A DNA stretch of 64,000 nucleotides, taken from positions 34,234 to 98,233 of the forward strand of contig JAURVB010003122.1 in NCBI GenBank assembly GCA_033002965.1. Reading direction: 5' to 3'. The position numbers and the translations under genes were made by a program. This DNA comes from Piper betle. Lineage: Eukaryota > Streptophyta > Magnoliopsida > Piperales > Piperaceae. Positions within the stretch are counted from its first letter, which is position 1. Each line of letters begins with the position of its first letter. Under the pieces are notes generated by a model. It was not told where the DNA came from and did not search any database. It was given only the letters and a program-made list of their open reading frames with translations. This document shows positions 37,701-48,873 of the stretch, in pieces.

Positions 37701-39659
37701 TTGGTTGACTAGTGATAAAGATCTAATTGAAAATAATAGGCCTGTCTTTGCTAAATGTTATATGAAGTAGAAGAGTTTTCTTTTTATAGTCCCCAACTAT
37801 GACTCTCTATTTCTTCTTTCCTTGAGTTTTAACATGGTATCAGTGCAGTTCCAATTGTGGTACAAGTGTCGATGTTGTTGCCCTCCATGCCCACCCTCTC
37901 TTGGCCTGCCGTGTCTTACACATGATTTTGCTTGCCTTTGAATTATTGAGCTTTCCTACCCTTTAATTATGTTACTTATTGCAGTGTGCTTCCTATGTTC
38001 TTTTATTGCCCGCCATCTATTCTTCTTGTTTGCCCGTTGCTTCTGTCTATCCATTTGGTTATCCTTCTTCACCTTTTACTTTTGATTTGGTAAGTTGATT
38101 CTAGAAAACCAATCACTGCTACTTGCTCAAGTTAACCTTCACGTTCTTCAACTTGGTGGGAGTGTTGAAGGTTTGTGTGGCCCTTTCAAGTAAATTTTGA
38201 ATACTACATCAAACTGTGCAAGTACTGTGCAAGTAGATGCAGGATTTTGGTTACGAGATAAGACTTTTTAGCTACTTTCATAATCATTCTTATCTAGTTG
38301 ATTTATGGTTATCTCTTGAATATCTGTGCGGATCACTTGTTAGTGATCATCTGTTCTCTACTTCCATGAATTTTTACAACCCCTTAGCATATGCTCATAA
38401 AAACGACATGTCTTAGAGAATTAAATCCCAATTGTTGTGTCCGAAGAATGGACATTAGGTTGATGACATTTTCTTAGCTAATATCCCATGATGCCAACTG
38501 TAGTGTGCATAGTTTAATAATATTGCACGGTTGAACTGACAACTGAAACTTCTAAGCTTTACTGTTTCAGAGTTTATGAACTTAAATACTTTGATGCTTC
38601 CTCAGGTGTGGGTGTTGGAAGCAGCGAAGCTGCCAATTTTGAGTAGTGATCCAATGCCAGAAGACACTCACAGGATACTGCTAGGTTCTCCCTGGGAGAT
38701 TCTTCAATCATCTGTGGGGTCTGGAGGAATATTAAGTTTACTATCCTCCCACGGCATCATAGATGAGTTTATTCAAAGTGGCATTGAATATATTGAGGTT
38801 GGTTCTTTTTAAATCAAATATCCAACTTGCTGGTGTCTTCAATGTTTAATTAAAGCGGAATTTGCTGCCAATAGTTTTAAGCTGGGACAATGGTAGCCCC
38901 ATAATGCTAGTTTAGAATCTATAAGAAGAAGAAGAACGATGGTCCCATAATGCTTAACTATTACTTTGGATGGAACTGTAATGATGATGGTAGAACTTCA
39001 TAGTCTGCTCTCTCTTTTTGAGGGCTGCATCTAGAAGTAGAAGTTGTCTCTTTCCTTTTGTACTGGTTTGTATCCTTGATTCAAATATGAAAGCAATCAA
39101 TCAAATGATATAAAGTTGATAGTTGATACTAGATCCCAACATGACTGGGATTCAGGTCTGTTGTATGATACTGATAGTGAATGATATCATGGTTTGGTTG
39201 AGTGAGCTCTTTGAAGATTAAGGAGCAGAATGGAATCATAATATTTCTGGGAGATTGGATGGCTGGTTCTCTAGATTGTGGTGCCCCTTTACTAACTGTT
39301 GACTTTGTGTGCAGATATGCAGCTTTCACAAAAGTCATTTAGTTGGACATCCATTGTTTTTTGGTTTAGTTGACTCCTGCAAAGCTGATGTTGGTGTAAA
39401 AATTCCGGAAAATAACAAAGACGATGACGAGTTTAACATGATCTTTTCCACTAGCTTTCTGAAGGAGATTTCAGGCCGAGTGGATGCTCTGCAATTCCAT
39501 CCTGTGGGAAGTGCAACTCCTCATGTTGCAAGCATTGACAACCAGTGGATTGACGTCAATCCCTCCTCACCAAATTCATACAAACTGCATTGTTCAATAT
39601 ACAGCGTCCTAAATGCTTGTTCGCCGGACCGGATCAATCTTATACAAATAGCAGATTGA
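34762..39659 (+). CDS. RimM-type 16S rRNA processing protein fused to a UDP-sugar pyrophosphorylase-like domain (frameshift in exon 6)
   Basis: Ten exons: 34762-34933, 35021-35154, 35240-35374, 35643-35753, 35903-36175, 36360-36558, 37098-37386, 37473-37586, 38606-38797, 39315-39659. All introns are GT-AG. An Arg/Ser/Pro-rich N-terminus looks like a plastid transit peptide. Exons 2-5 encode RimM (FIEVGYIASVHGLHGELRV) and a PRC barrel (GEFYVPELVGMKV); RimM assists 30S head maturation. Exons 7-10 encode a UDPGP-type nucleotidyltransferase-like region (LPIIFVIPSHE, SPWEILQSSVGSGG, GHPLFFGLVD). The layout and length match Arabidopsis At5g46420 (about 650 aa). Phases fit throughout except exon 6: 199 bp where 200 are needed. 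A run of seven A at about 36405-36411 leads to TGA; eight would keep the frame. Either a lesion, an assembly error or slippage. Bound catalytic activity of the second domain is not known to me. Confidence 0.9.
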
Positions 39660-40630
39660 GTACTTTCAAGTGTTAATACATATGGTGTTATTCGTAATGT
39701 GATCAGGTGTTGTTAGCTATATAGATCTGAGTTACTTGGTGGCATCTGAGAATATGCATGCAGGTCATTTTGTGCGCATTTAACACAATAAATTTCAAGA
39801 CGAAAGGACGAGGGATTCCTCAACTTTGCGAGTGGAAATTTCTGTTTGGAAGGCATTTCTGCGCTTAGTACATCATCATGGGTTGTGCGTATAGTGAACT
39901 TGGTCCTTCGCCGTTTGTTTCTCATCAGTTTAACTCACCATGATTTGAAGCTTAATCTTTTATATAAAGGTAAAATTATGAAATGATTTGAAACTTAATA
40001 TTTTAGATAAAGATAAAATTATGAAATGTATATGTGTTAGATTTCCTTGTAAAATATTTAGTTATATAATTATAAAAGAGCATGATATCATAAAAAAATT
40101 TAAATAAAAAAGTGCATGACCATTATTTTTTATATATAAATTATGTTAATTTGAGGTAGTTTGATTCTAGAGTCAAAATTCAGTAAATTATACGAAAAAT
40201 CGACAAATATAAATCAAACCGACTCGAATTAACTTTAATCAAATTCAGATGCTAATTGATTCAATTTGGAATACCAATGACTTCAATTGAAAACATTAAA
40301 TCCAAAATTAAAGTTAACAAAATCAGATTAAAATTATCGAGCCAACTAAAACTAAGCTGTTAACTGCCCTAGCCGCCCGCCGCCGGGAAGAAAACCAGCA
40401 GCAGCAGATGAGAAGACATGTTGCGACGCGAGGGAACGCCAGTCGCCAACAAAGACTTGGGCGTCTTCTGGAGTTGAGAGCAGCCAACCAGAGTATCGTT
40501 CACAAACAACAAAGGGGGAAAGGTTCATCGAATCTGGCTTTCCCTTCCACCCTAGAGCCACCCCTCCTTCCCCTCTTCCTCCTCTCCAAATCATCTTCCT
40601 CACCAATCCTTCTCCCTCTCTCCCCCACCC
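39660..40630. other. Intergenic: 3' flank of the RimM gene and 5' flank of UPM1
   Basis: AT-rich from 39940 to 40350 with no recognised element. From about 40360 GC content rises and a CT-rich leader runs up to the UPM1 start codon. Long ORFs on the opposite strand across UPM1 exon 1 come from its GC bias. Confidence 0.5.
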
Positions 40631-42235
40631 ATGGCTCTCCTCCCTCAACAATTCCCTCCCACCACCATCACCAACGCCACCCTCTTCTCCCCTTCCCCAC
40701 CTTCTTCTTCGGCTCCTCGAATGCTCACCCTCCCACGCCTCTATGCTGCGCCATCTTCCCCCTTCACCGAAAGGCACTCCCCCGAGAGGTACCAGAGGGA
40801 CAGCTGGCTGTACCAGAGCGACGCCCATCTCCCCTCTTGCTCCATCTCGGCCGACGCAGGCGCCGGCGCCGATTCGGCCAGGGACGACGACATTGCACTC
40901 CAACTGCCGGAGTTGAAGAGGCTGCTGCGGGTTCTGAAGGAGAAGAGGAGCCGCGAGGGGGCGGGGGAGGAGAGGAGGGCACCCGCCCCCGGGAACGTGT
41001 TCTTGGTCGGGACCGGGCCCGGCGACCCGGAGCTGTTGACGGTGAAGGCGTTGAGGGTGATCCAGAGCGCCGACCTCCTCCTCTACGATCGGCTGGTCTC
41101 CAACGATGTTCTGCATTTGACGGCGCCGAATGCTCGGCTGCTCTATGTCGGCAAGACTGCGGGGTACCATAGCCGGACACAGGTGTGACATTGTCCTCCT
41201 CGTTTTGGTTTGTTTGGGAGAACCGAAGACTGCGTTTTGTTGTTGATTTGGGTGTTTGTTTGTCTGGTTAAGGATGAGATTCATGAGCTGATTCTGAGCT
41301 TTGCCGAAGTGGGTGGAAATGTTGTTAGGCTCAAAGGAGGGGATCCACTGGTTAGTTGTTTTTTTGGGTTTAATGTTGATAACAAAGAGGCCAAATTATG
41401 TGTGTTGTGTTGAAAACTTGAAATGTTTGATTTCAATTTGCAGGTTTTTGGCCGGGGTGGGGAAGAGATGGATTTCCTGCGGCGGCAAGGGATCCAAGTT
41501 AAGGTCATCCCTGGTAATGCTGATGATCACCCAAATCTATACTTTTGGGTTAATTTGGTATGTTAGTGCTAAAACTGCCTAATCAATGAGAAATTTGACA
41601 GGGTTTATGATTTTTCAGGAATCACCGCAGCTTCGGGAATCGCTGCCGAGCTCGGAATCCCTCTAACTCACCGTGGGGTTGCCAACAGGTTCGTTCTTGT
41701 CTTGCTTCCCCGCATATCTATTATTGGGCAAGGTTTGTTTGACGAACGGATTTTAAATCATGGGTTCATCATCAATGTGCGGCAGTGTGAGATTTTTGAC
41801 GGGACATTCAAGCAAGGGTGGGACAGATCCTCTGTTCGTAGCAGAGAATGCAGCCGACCCAGATTCGACTTTGGTCGTCTACATGGGCTTGTCGACGTTG
41901 CCGGCTCTCTCTCAGAAGTTGATGAGCCATGGCTTGCCTCCCACCACCCCTTCTGTGGCCGTAGAGAGAGGGACGACTCCACAGCAGCGAATGGTGTGCT
42001 GCAACTGCAATACCAATTTCAAGCTTCACTTCTATTTTATTGTTTTCAGTGCCCTGTTTCATACTTTGGTTTTGTGCAACAGGTGTTTGCGGAGCTCAGA
42101 TATCTGGTTGATGAAGTGAAATTGGCGGACTTGGTTTCACCAACCTTAATTTTGATTGGAAAGGTGGTCTCTCTTTCACCGCTGTGGCCTCATCACACCA
42201 GGAAAGTTGCAGTCATGGCCGGCGAGGTTATGTAG
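40631..42235 (+). CDS. UPM1: Uroporphyrinogen-III C-methyltransferase (SUMT), plastid, six exons
   Basis: Exons 40631-41182, 41273-41350, 41444-41513, 41619-41688, 41786-41993 and 42083-42235 join in phase with GT-AG introns into 376 residues, close to Arabidopsis UPM1. It transfers two methyl groups from S-adenosylmethionine to uroporphyrinogen III, giving precorrin-2, the first committed step to siroheme, the cofactor of nitrite and sulfite reductases. Seen: an N-terminal 110-residue extension rich in Ser/Pro/Arg, a likely plastid transit peptide; the glycine loop VGTGPGDPELLTVKAL (126-141); YDRLVS; VVRLKGGDPLVFGRGGEE; GITAASGIAAELGIPLTHRG; SVRFLTGH; VERGTTPQQ; and SPTLILIGKVV near the end. 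The start was chosen because the leader is CT-rich and no in-frame ATG lies further upstream. No lesion seen. Confidence 0.95.
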
Positions 42236-43838
42236 GATTGTCTCTCTGGGAAGTCGGGTGGAATTTATTGGAGCTGTGGATGCGACCCGTGGTCAGGCTA
42301 AAAGTGCGAATTGGAAATGTATTTTGTAGTTCAACTTGTCGAAAAGCCAACTTTGATTACATTTAGTTGCGGGTGTTCTGGGTGGGCGTTCTTAAAATGT
42401 CGTTTGCTAGGCCTTCTATTTTTTATTAGATAGAGATTTTTGTATTTTCTTTTTTTTCCAAGCCAACATATTTGTAACTTCATTCATGAAATTTACAGCA
42501 AAAACTACTTTTCCATAACATTTATGTCATTATTTGTGGATGTTATTGAGTTCTTCGGTTGTCACTTTCGTCCCTGCATTACGGGTGGGTCTAATAGTCA
42601 AGCACCCTTCTGTAAAGGTCTCCGTCCCGTCCACCTTTGTACTCCTCAGTTACCTTTCAAAAACTCAGTAGACCTGTAAAGATTAAAAACTTAGTAGACA
42701 CATAAAGATAGAAAATTAAAAATGCTCAAAAACTCAGTAGACCTGTAAAATTTATGATACATGTATAAAATATACTCAACGTGTACGAGCCTGCCTCACG
42801 GATGAAAATTGATTGCATCATAGTCGTATAAACGCATGTATAAGAATTACAATTCTAACAACTGCATGATAATGATATAACAAATAGTAGTTGTGAAGAC
42901 ATTCATTCCTGTAAATTTAATTCATAAGTTTCCCGCCTTTCTTAATTATTATATCATCAGTCCTTAGTTATAAATATACGGCTCTGGCAAACTATTATTC
43001 ATACTGCAATTCGAACTAACAAATCTAGAAACAACATTCCAGCCAGCGTAAGCGCCTATAACTCTTACCATTTTCCGTTCCATAAAAATTATCAATATTA
43101 ATATTTAAGCCTTTAAATAATTCCATAAAAAAAGATTAACCTAAATCTTTAAAACTTTAAACCCTGTTCTCTCCCATTAGCGATCATGACCATTGGCCTG
43201 CATCCCTTCACACCCCAACAAAGTTTTTTGAATTTTTTTTCTAACCTTATCATTTTTCATGCCTCTTAATGAAGTGGCATTACCGGAAAAGAAACAAATA
43301 GAAATGTTCAAGATTAGAAAATAGTGAAAATATAGAATGAAGATCAACCCAATCATCTTCACAGTTCCGTGCAAAATGATGACATCATGATATTAGTGAT
43401 AAAATACATGAATTATTAGCACATTTATCCTCAATCAAGCATTTTATCAAACACTTATCCTGGGCAATCCCAAATTGCAAGTGTAAGTTGAGATCAGCTT
43501 AGCATGGCTTCCTTTCTGGTTCTATCTCATATAGAATCACAGAATGTACTTGATCATGAGAAAGTAGAAAAAAAACAAAAAAACATATATTTTGTTCAGC
43601 ATCAGCAAATTTTGGTCACCAACCTTCCCAAAATCAAGAATTCAGACGCTAAGACAACGTCGGGTCAATCGGTAGAAACTCCTCCACGGTGGCGGGAAAC
43701 TCAACCCTTCAAGTCCAGCAACATTGAGATAAGCAGCCTTGCCCAGAATCAAATGAGCCAACCTCAAAGGCACCCGGCCTCGCCACCACCCCCAATCAAC
43801 AAATAACAATCGATCCAGCCATCCAGCCTTCTCGCCTC
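42236..43838. other. Intergenic region between UPM1 and a minus-strand small gene
   Basis: AT-rich. The first few hundred bases are likely the UPM1 3' UTR. A plus-strand 100-codon ORF at 43504-43806 is low-complexity and unsupported; it overlaps the probable 3' end of the minus-strand ORF beyond. Nothing else recognised. Confidence 0.5.
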
Positions 43839-44249
43839 TTACGCCGATTTCTGGCCTTTGATCCCAGCAACCTCGGAGTAGAACGCACCATCACTAAAAT
43901 CTGACAACCCACCACCGCCGTCGCCGTCGCTGTTATGGCCTGCAGAAGCAGAAATCCCAAGAAGACCATGCAGGCGATTGATGTCGTCGTCACCGCCATT
44001 GACGCTGCTCGGCTTCAAGTCCGGCTTAGGCAGAGAGGAGGAAGTGGAAGCCGTGGGACTGCAGAAGTCGAGAGGTTGGGAAAGGAACTCGAGAAGGACA
44101 CCACCGTGTGAGAAGGAGGAAGAGACGGGCGGTGGGGGAGGGGCAGCGGCATGATGTTGCAGCTTCTCCTCGGACTTAAAGCCTTTCCTCCACCTGGTGG
44201 TGCAGGTGACGAAGTGAGAGAGAGAGTTGAGAGACGAGGAGAAGAACAT
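43839..44249 (-). CDS. Hypothetical 136-residue protein
   Basis: A single open frame starts at ATG 44249. The N-terminal third is moderately basic (VTCTTRWRKGFKSEEKLQHH), followed by a proline run, a Ser-rich middle with LDFCSPTASTSSSLPKPDLKP, then INRLHGLLGI and a Gly/Asp-rich stretch before the end. GC is higher than the AT-rich surroundings, with codon choice consistent with coding. The upstream 5' sequence is pyrimidine-rich. I do not recognise the family. No signal peptide or membrane segment is evident. It lies just outside the P450 duplication and is not copied there. It could also be a 5' exon of a longer gene. Confidence 0.45.
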   Translation of the reverse strand: MFFSSSLNSLSHFVTCTTRWRKGFKSEEKLQHHAAAPPPPPVSSSFSHGGVLLEFLSQPLDFCSPTASTSSSLPKPDLKPSSVNGGDDDINRLHGLLGISASAGHNSDGDGGGGLSDFSDGAFYSEVAGIKGQKSA

Positions 44250-44554
44250 TCACGGAATAGAAGGAATTGTTTTGTGCTATAAAACAGAAGAGGAAGATAA
44301 AATCAAAGCGCCCAACTGAGAACAGTTGCGTCCATTGAATCATTTCTGGGTGTTTAAGAGGGGAACGATGCATGGTAGTACTATTTTGATTGATGGAGTT
44401 TGAAAAATATAACCATAATTAAGCATTTAAGTTCCATTAATTTTAATAATTTATACACTCAGAGAGAGAGCGATTAGACAGAGTTTGCTATAATATTTGA
44501 TACAACAACAAATCCCCTCTCCGTTTCTGTACATGATTACCATACTATAATTTT

Positions 44555-45470
44555 TTTAAAAAAAGTTTGCATATCAGAATAATTATAGAATCGAATTGAG
44601 TTTAATAAATTTAAAATTATAAATAAAATGTTTTAGTAAATATTTAAAATATTTTTTAATCATTAATATTTTATTAAATACTGGTTAAAATATTGCAATT
44701 TTAACCAAAAATTTGATTTTGTGAAAATTTTAGATGAAAAACTAGATACTGATTCAATTAATAAAATACCAATTAAAATATTGTAATTTTCAACAAAAAA
44801 CTCTGATTTCGAGAAAAGTTTAGATAAAAAATCAAATTCGGATTAAAATAGTACAAGGGTTTAAGCTTACCAAATTTGAAGGTAGTTACTGTATCTTGGA
44901 CATAGCTAGTGGTACAGTACATTATTTTAAAATTATGGTGCCAAATGAGTGAATTTTGTCTATGTTTGACTCATTTGACCAATAATTCGAATCAAGCAAT
45001 TACACATTAGCTTAATTTGACATAACGCTCGATATTTTATATTCATTATTTTTAACCTAGCATATATTTAAAAATCTAATTATAGGTCATCTTTAATGTC
45101 AAAAAAATTACCATCTTCTTACTTATGCAAATTACTTTTCATATATAAAAAACACATGGTGGAGGACCCATTAAAAAATTCAAATTAGATGTATAACTCA
45201 TATAAGTTACTACATAAAAGTATGGCTCCCCTTAATTCTTCCATGTTAATAAGAGTTGATTTTTGCGAGAACAACCTAATTATCTTGTAAGCAAGTCTTT
45301 ACTACTAAAATTACCACACATGTCTCATGCGTAGTACCCATCACTTGATTGGGCTAGAGATATGTTGTAACAACTTTTTAATTGGTGTAAATCACCTTAA
45401 CAAGTGGTGTTTAAAAAATAATTGTATTAATTAAATTAACCACCTCTAATTAGGTTAATGTACACCCATC
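44555..45470. other. Segment present only in copy 1 of the P450 duplication
   Basis: AT-rich, without recognised coding or terminal repeats. In copy 2 the flanks adjoin near 59716. It may be an insertion in copy 1 or a deletion in copy 2. Confidence 0.5.
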
Positions 45471-45896
45471 AGGAAACTGCTAGTAGAGTTTGCTGTAACA
45501 GATGCTACAGCAAATCTCCGGCCATTTGGGTTTGTACCAATTTGATGGACCCATATCTTAATTTGTAATTTGGTATTTTGGAAGTCAGAATAGCGCGACT
45601 CTTCCAGTAAAGATCATTTTACTCAAATGAGTCTATCTCAGAAGGATTTTATCAAACAAGATCGTTCTTGATCCTTGGAAAAAATAAAACACGTCCCCGA
45701 CATGTCAAGATTAACCTAATATCAACCTTATAAAGTATCAACCGCTGCATATCATAATCATAAATATGTTTACCCTTTTACATACCATCATATTTCATCA
45801 AACATTCTTCAACGATCTAGAGCATGCATTTCGAAGCGTCGAGCTATTCACACACTCGTGGAATATATATATGTGCGAACTATAAAGAGAAGGTGT

Positions 45897-48139
45897 TCAA
45901 GCTCTGCGAACGATGACCTGTGCTCCATGTTGAGGGCGAAGGGTGAGAACTATATATGGGGCATGAGTGTATGAAGGTGAGAGCTCAAAGGAAAATTGTT
46001 GCAGAATCATGGACAACGCCAACTTAGCTTCCACCAGAGCAAAGTTCTGTCCAATGCAGATTCTAGGTCCCCATCCAAACGGGAAGAATGCCAACGGGTG
46101 CTTGGACGCCTTCGAAATTCCTTTGGAGAATCTCTCTGGGTTGAACTCAAGGGCATCCTCTCCCCAGAATTCCTTGTCATGCTGGATAAGGAGAACAGGC
46201 AGGGACAGCTGAACTCCTGGGGGTAAACAGAAATCTCCAAGCTTCATCTGCTTGTATGTACACCGAACAATTTGCGTTGCGGGGCCATATAACCTAAGGA
46301 CCTCATTTAGTATCATTGTTGTCTGTAGAAGAAATTCATTCGAATATCAGTAGCACATCCGATAATCTAGAATTCGAGACGGGTTTTGTGTATAAATGTG
46401 GACTTACAGTCTTAAGATGGCTTAATCCATCAAAATGTGGTTGATTCTTCCCAAACACTTGCAACACCTCCTCCCTAGCTTTTGTCTGCCAGTAAGGATG
46501 CATACATAGCACAAGGATTGTCCACGTCAACAATACTGAAGTTGTTTCCATTCCAGCAAAATAGAACAACTTGCACTCTTCTATTACATCTTCAATTGTC
46601 ATTCTATTTGTCGTCTTGTGATTCACTGAATTGTCATTGTTTCCACTATTGTTGTTAGACTCCAGCAACAAACTCAGTAAGTCGTCATTTGCAGACTCCC
46701 CGGCTTTCATTGCCGCCTCTTTTCTCACTATCATATCCATCAAGAGTTTTCTCACTTTGAGATCCAGTTCTTTCCTTCTCCTGTTGTCCTTCGTCGGCAA
46801 AAACCTACAATGTTTGCTTTAGTAAAATAATCAGTATCCTAAAATGACAAAAAATATCAATATCAATGTAAATGCACCTCGACCCAGGAATGTAAACACT
46901 TCGAGCTGCCTTTATGAGAAGTTCTGCCTGTTCAGCTTGAATCTGAAATATCTGTTTCCCTTCTTCAAAATTGCTCCCAAATGCTGTTCTAGCAATGACA
47001 TCGCCAGAGAGGTTTTGGAATTCTGGCCACATATCAATTTCAATCGATTCCTTTGCTCCAATCAATCTCTCCCAATGCTGAACTAACACTTTGCAGCTTG
47101 TGAGAAATAATGGATGCATCCTCTGTCACCAGAAGTAAACAACACAATATATACTTACCAACAAAGAAGGAATGATACTCTTTTTTTTTCTTGGTTATAA
47201 GAATTAGGTAGATGACCTTCAATTTCTCTTGGTGAAAGGCAGGAGTAAGAATTCGCCGGTGTGTAGCCCACTTTTCACCGTCGATATTAGCCAAGCCCTT
47301 GGCTAACAATTTAGTGAAAGGTGTCTGCTTTGTTTTTGCAAAATGACCAAACTTATTATTGAGGACTTCCTTGATCAGTTCTGGATCCATGATGATCACT
47401 CTAGGAACTGGCCCAACCCACATAAATGACATCTTACCTGTGAATTTACCCCCAATGTCATCAATTGCATAATCTATCAACAACAATTTAAAAAACAAAC
47501 AAAGAGTGGTATCCTCTAATGGAGCGGCTTCTTGAACCAAATAATATACATATCTGATTACAGAAACAATCAGCAAAAATTACCAAACAAAAAAATACTA
47601 GCAGATAATCTGTCTGGTAAATGGAAAATAATAACCAAAAAAGATCCAGGGAGTTGACTTCGAATAGCATACAGTTCAGACCGAGACAAGAACTAGTAAC
47701 AAAATAAAAGGGAAGCATCAGTATCCATGTCTAGTAGTAAAACTATTAAATCATCCAAAGTGAAGAAAAAAAGAAAAAAAAGAAGAAACACTAAAAAGAA
47801 CCAACTTTTCTATACTACAAGGTATACTACTACATGAACATAAGATTGAGAAGAGAAGCAAGCACCATTGTCCTTGACGATCTTATCCAAGAAGGGAAGA
47901 ACTCGAGGCACCAACTGGTGGGAAAGACCCATGGGCTTAGACCACGCATCTTCCATCATTTTGGAGTTCTCCTTCAAATTCCCATACAGCAGCCTGTAGG
48001 AAGGACCATTGATGCCCTGCTTCCTCAGCTGTCTCTGCAGCTTCATGGGCTTCCACCAAATCCAGCTCAGAATCTGCACACACCAGTAAAAGAGAAGAAA
48101 CGAGGCTACAATTGCAGTAATAAGGAGTGGTGCTTCCAT
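45897..48139 (-). CDS. CYP72A: Cytochrome P450, CYP72A-like, intact (520 aa)
   Basis: Five minus-strand exons: 48139-47866, 47437-47217, 47122-46878, 46804-46408 and 46322-45897, with GT-AG introns and lengths 274, 221, 245, 397 and 426 that join in frame. Start: the Met before the N-terminal membrane helix ([20 protein letters not shown]); the frame extends upstream but without ATG. Motifs: [17 protein letters not shown], the C-helix [15 protein letters not shown]-helix AGMETT (330-335), ExxR (E386-R389), PERF (441-444) and the haem loop [10 protein letters not shown] with Cys468. It is an ER-anchored monooxygenase needing NADPH-P450 reductase. CYP72A members act on gibberellins, iridoids, triterpenes and herbicides; the substrate cannot be read from sequence. 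Length and intron layout fit CYP72A. Confidence 0.93.
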
Positions 48140-48649
48140 ATTCGAGCTGCTAGGCACAGACAACTCTTCCTCCGACAGTGGAAGTGCTCTACGACGCACA
48201 ATTCCACGGCCCAAGCTCTGCAGTTCTCACTTGGGAACCAGCTGTGTGAGGTGGGTGACGCTCTTTTGAAAGGCGCCTACCGCTACACCGAACCAGAGAT
48301 CCAACCAGCAAAACTGCGGGCTTCAAGGGGAGAAGAGGCTGAACCATTTATGAAATCGGTGAGGTGGTACTCTTCTGGTTTGTCAGGAAGGGGGCCACTT
48401 TTATTTTGGAGCTAGTGTGAAGATCAATAATAAATATTTTTAAAGATAAAAATAATGTTTTTTAATAATATAGATAGGGTATACAAATTTATAAACTATT
48501 AATTAAAAGAATATCTAAATTTGAAAATTTTACGATTAGATAATAAAATAACCATCTATTCCCTATTTAATAATAATTTTATATTAATTTATATTAATTT
48601 GAGTTGAAATTAAGAAAAGAACACGAGTAGACTAGAATAACTAGTTTAC

Positions 48650-48873
48650 AAAAGGTAAAAATTACTTACACCCCCCTTTTTACATAAATTATCACTTACA
48701 CCCTTTCAATTTTTAAAAATAATACTTACACCCCTATTTTAAAACTCTCATTAGTGACACTCAAAAGGGTAAAAATTACTTGCACCCCCTTTTTACATAA
48801 ATTATCACTTACACTTTTCAATTTTTTAAAATAATACTTATACCCCTATTTTAAAACTCTCATTAGTGACACT
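48650..48873. repeat. Two-copy 113-bp tandem repeat
   Basis: 48650-48762 and 48763-48873 are nearly identical, each built round 'aattacttacaccc', 'tacataaattatcacttaca' and ending 'ctcattagtgacact'. A looser echo of the same strings occurs near 49600 and 49890-49950. Confidence 0.85.

Larger units (their letters stand above)
44365..48625. repeat. Segmental duplication, copy 1 (P450 locus)
   Basis: Bases 44365-44550, 45470-45897, the whole P450 gene and 48430-48625 recur in order at 59497-62785. Copy 1 has about 900 bp (44555-45470) absent from copy 2; copy 2 has about 55 bp near 60110-60165 absent from copy 1. Confidence 0.88.

Noticed and set aside
38573..38605. Earlier start of RimM-gene exon 9 at an alternative acceptor
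   Set aside because: It would add eleven residues. The acceptor at 38604-38605 has a better pyrimidine tract and restores the family reading DAEK-VWVLE.
40352..41284. 310-codon minus-strand ORF over UPM1 exon 1
   Set aside because: It is the antisense shadow of a GC-rich coding exon; the sense strand matches a known enzyme exon by exon.
43504..43806. 100-codon plus-strand ORF
   Set aside because: Low-complexity composition, no family resemblance, AT-rich context and probable overlap with the 3' end of a minus-strand transcript.
45967..46226. Plus-strand ORFs within P450 exon 5 (repeated at 60267-60526)
   Set aside because: Shadows of the haem-binding exon.
48140..48214. Upstream extension of the first P450 ORF
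   Set aside because: It has no ATG; the Met at 48139 precedes the expected membrane anchor.
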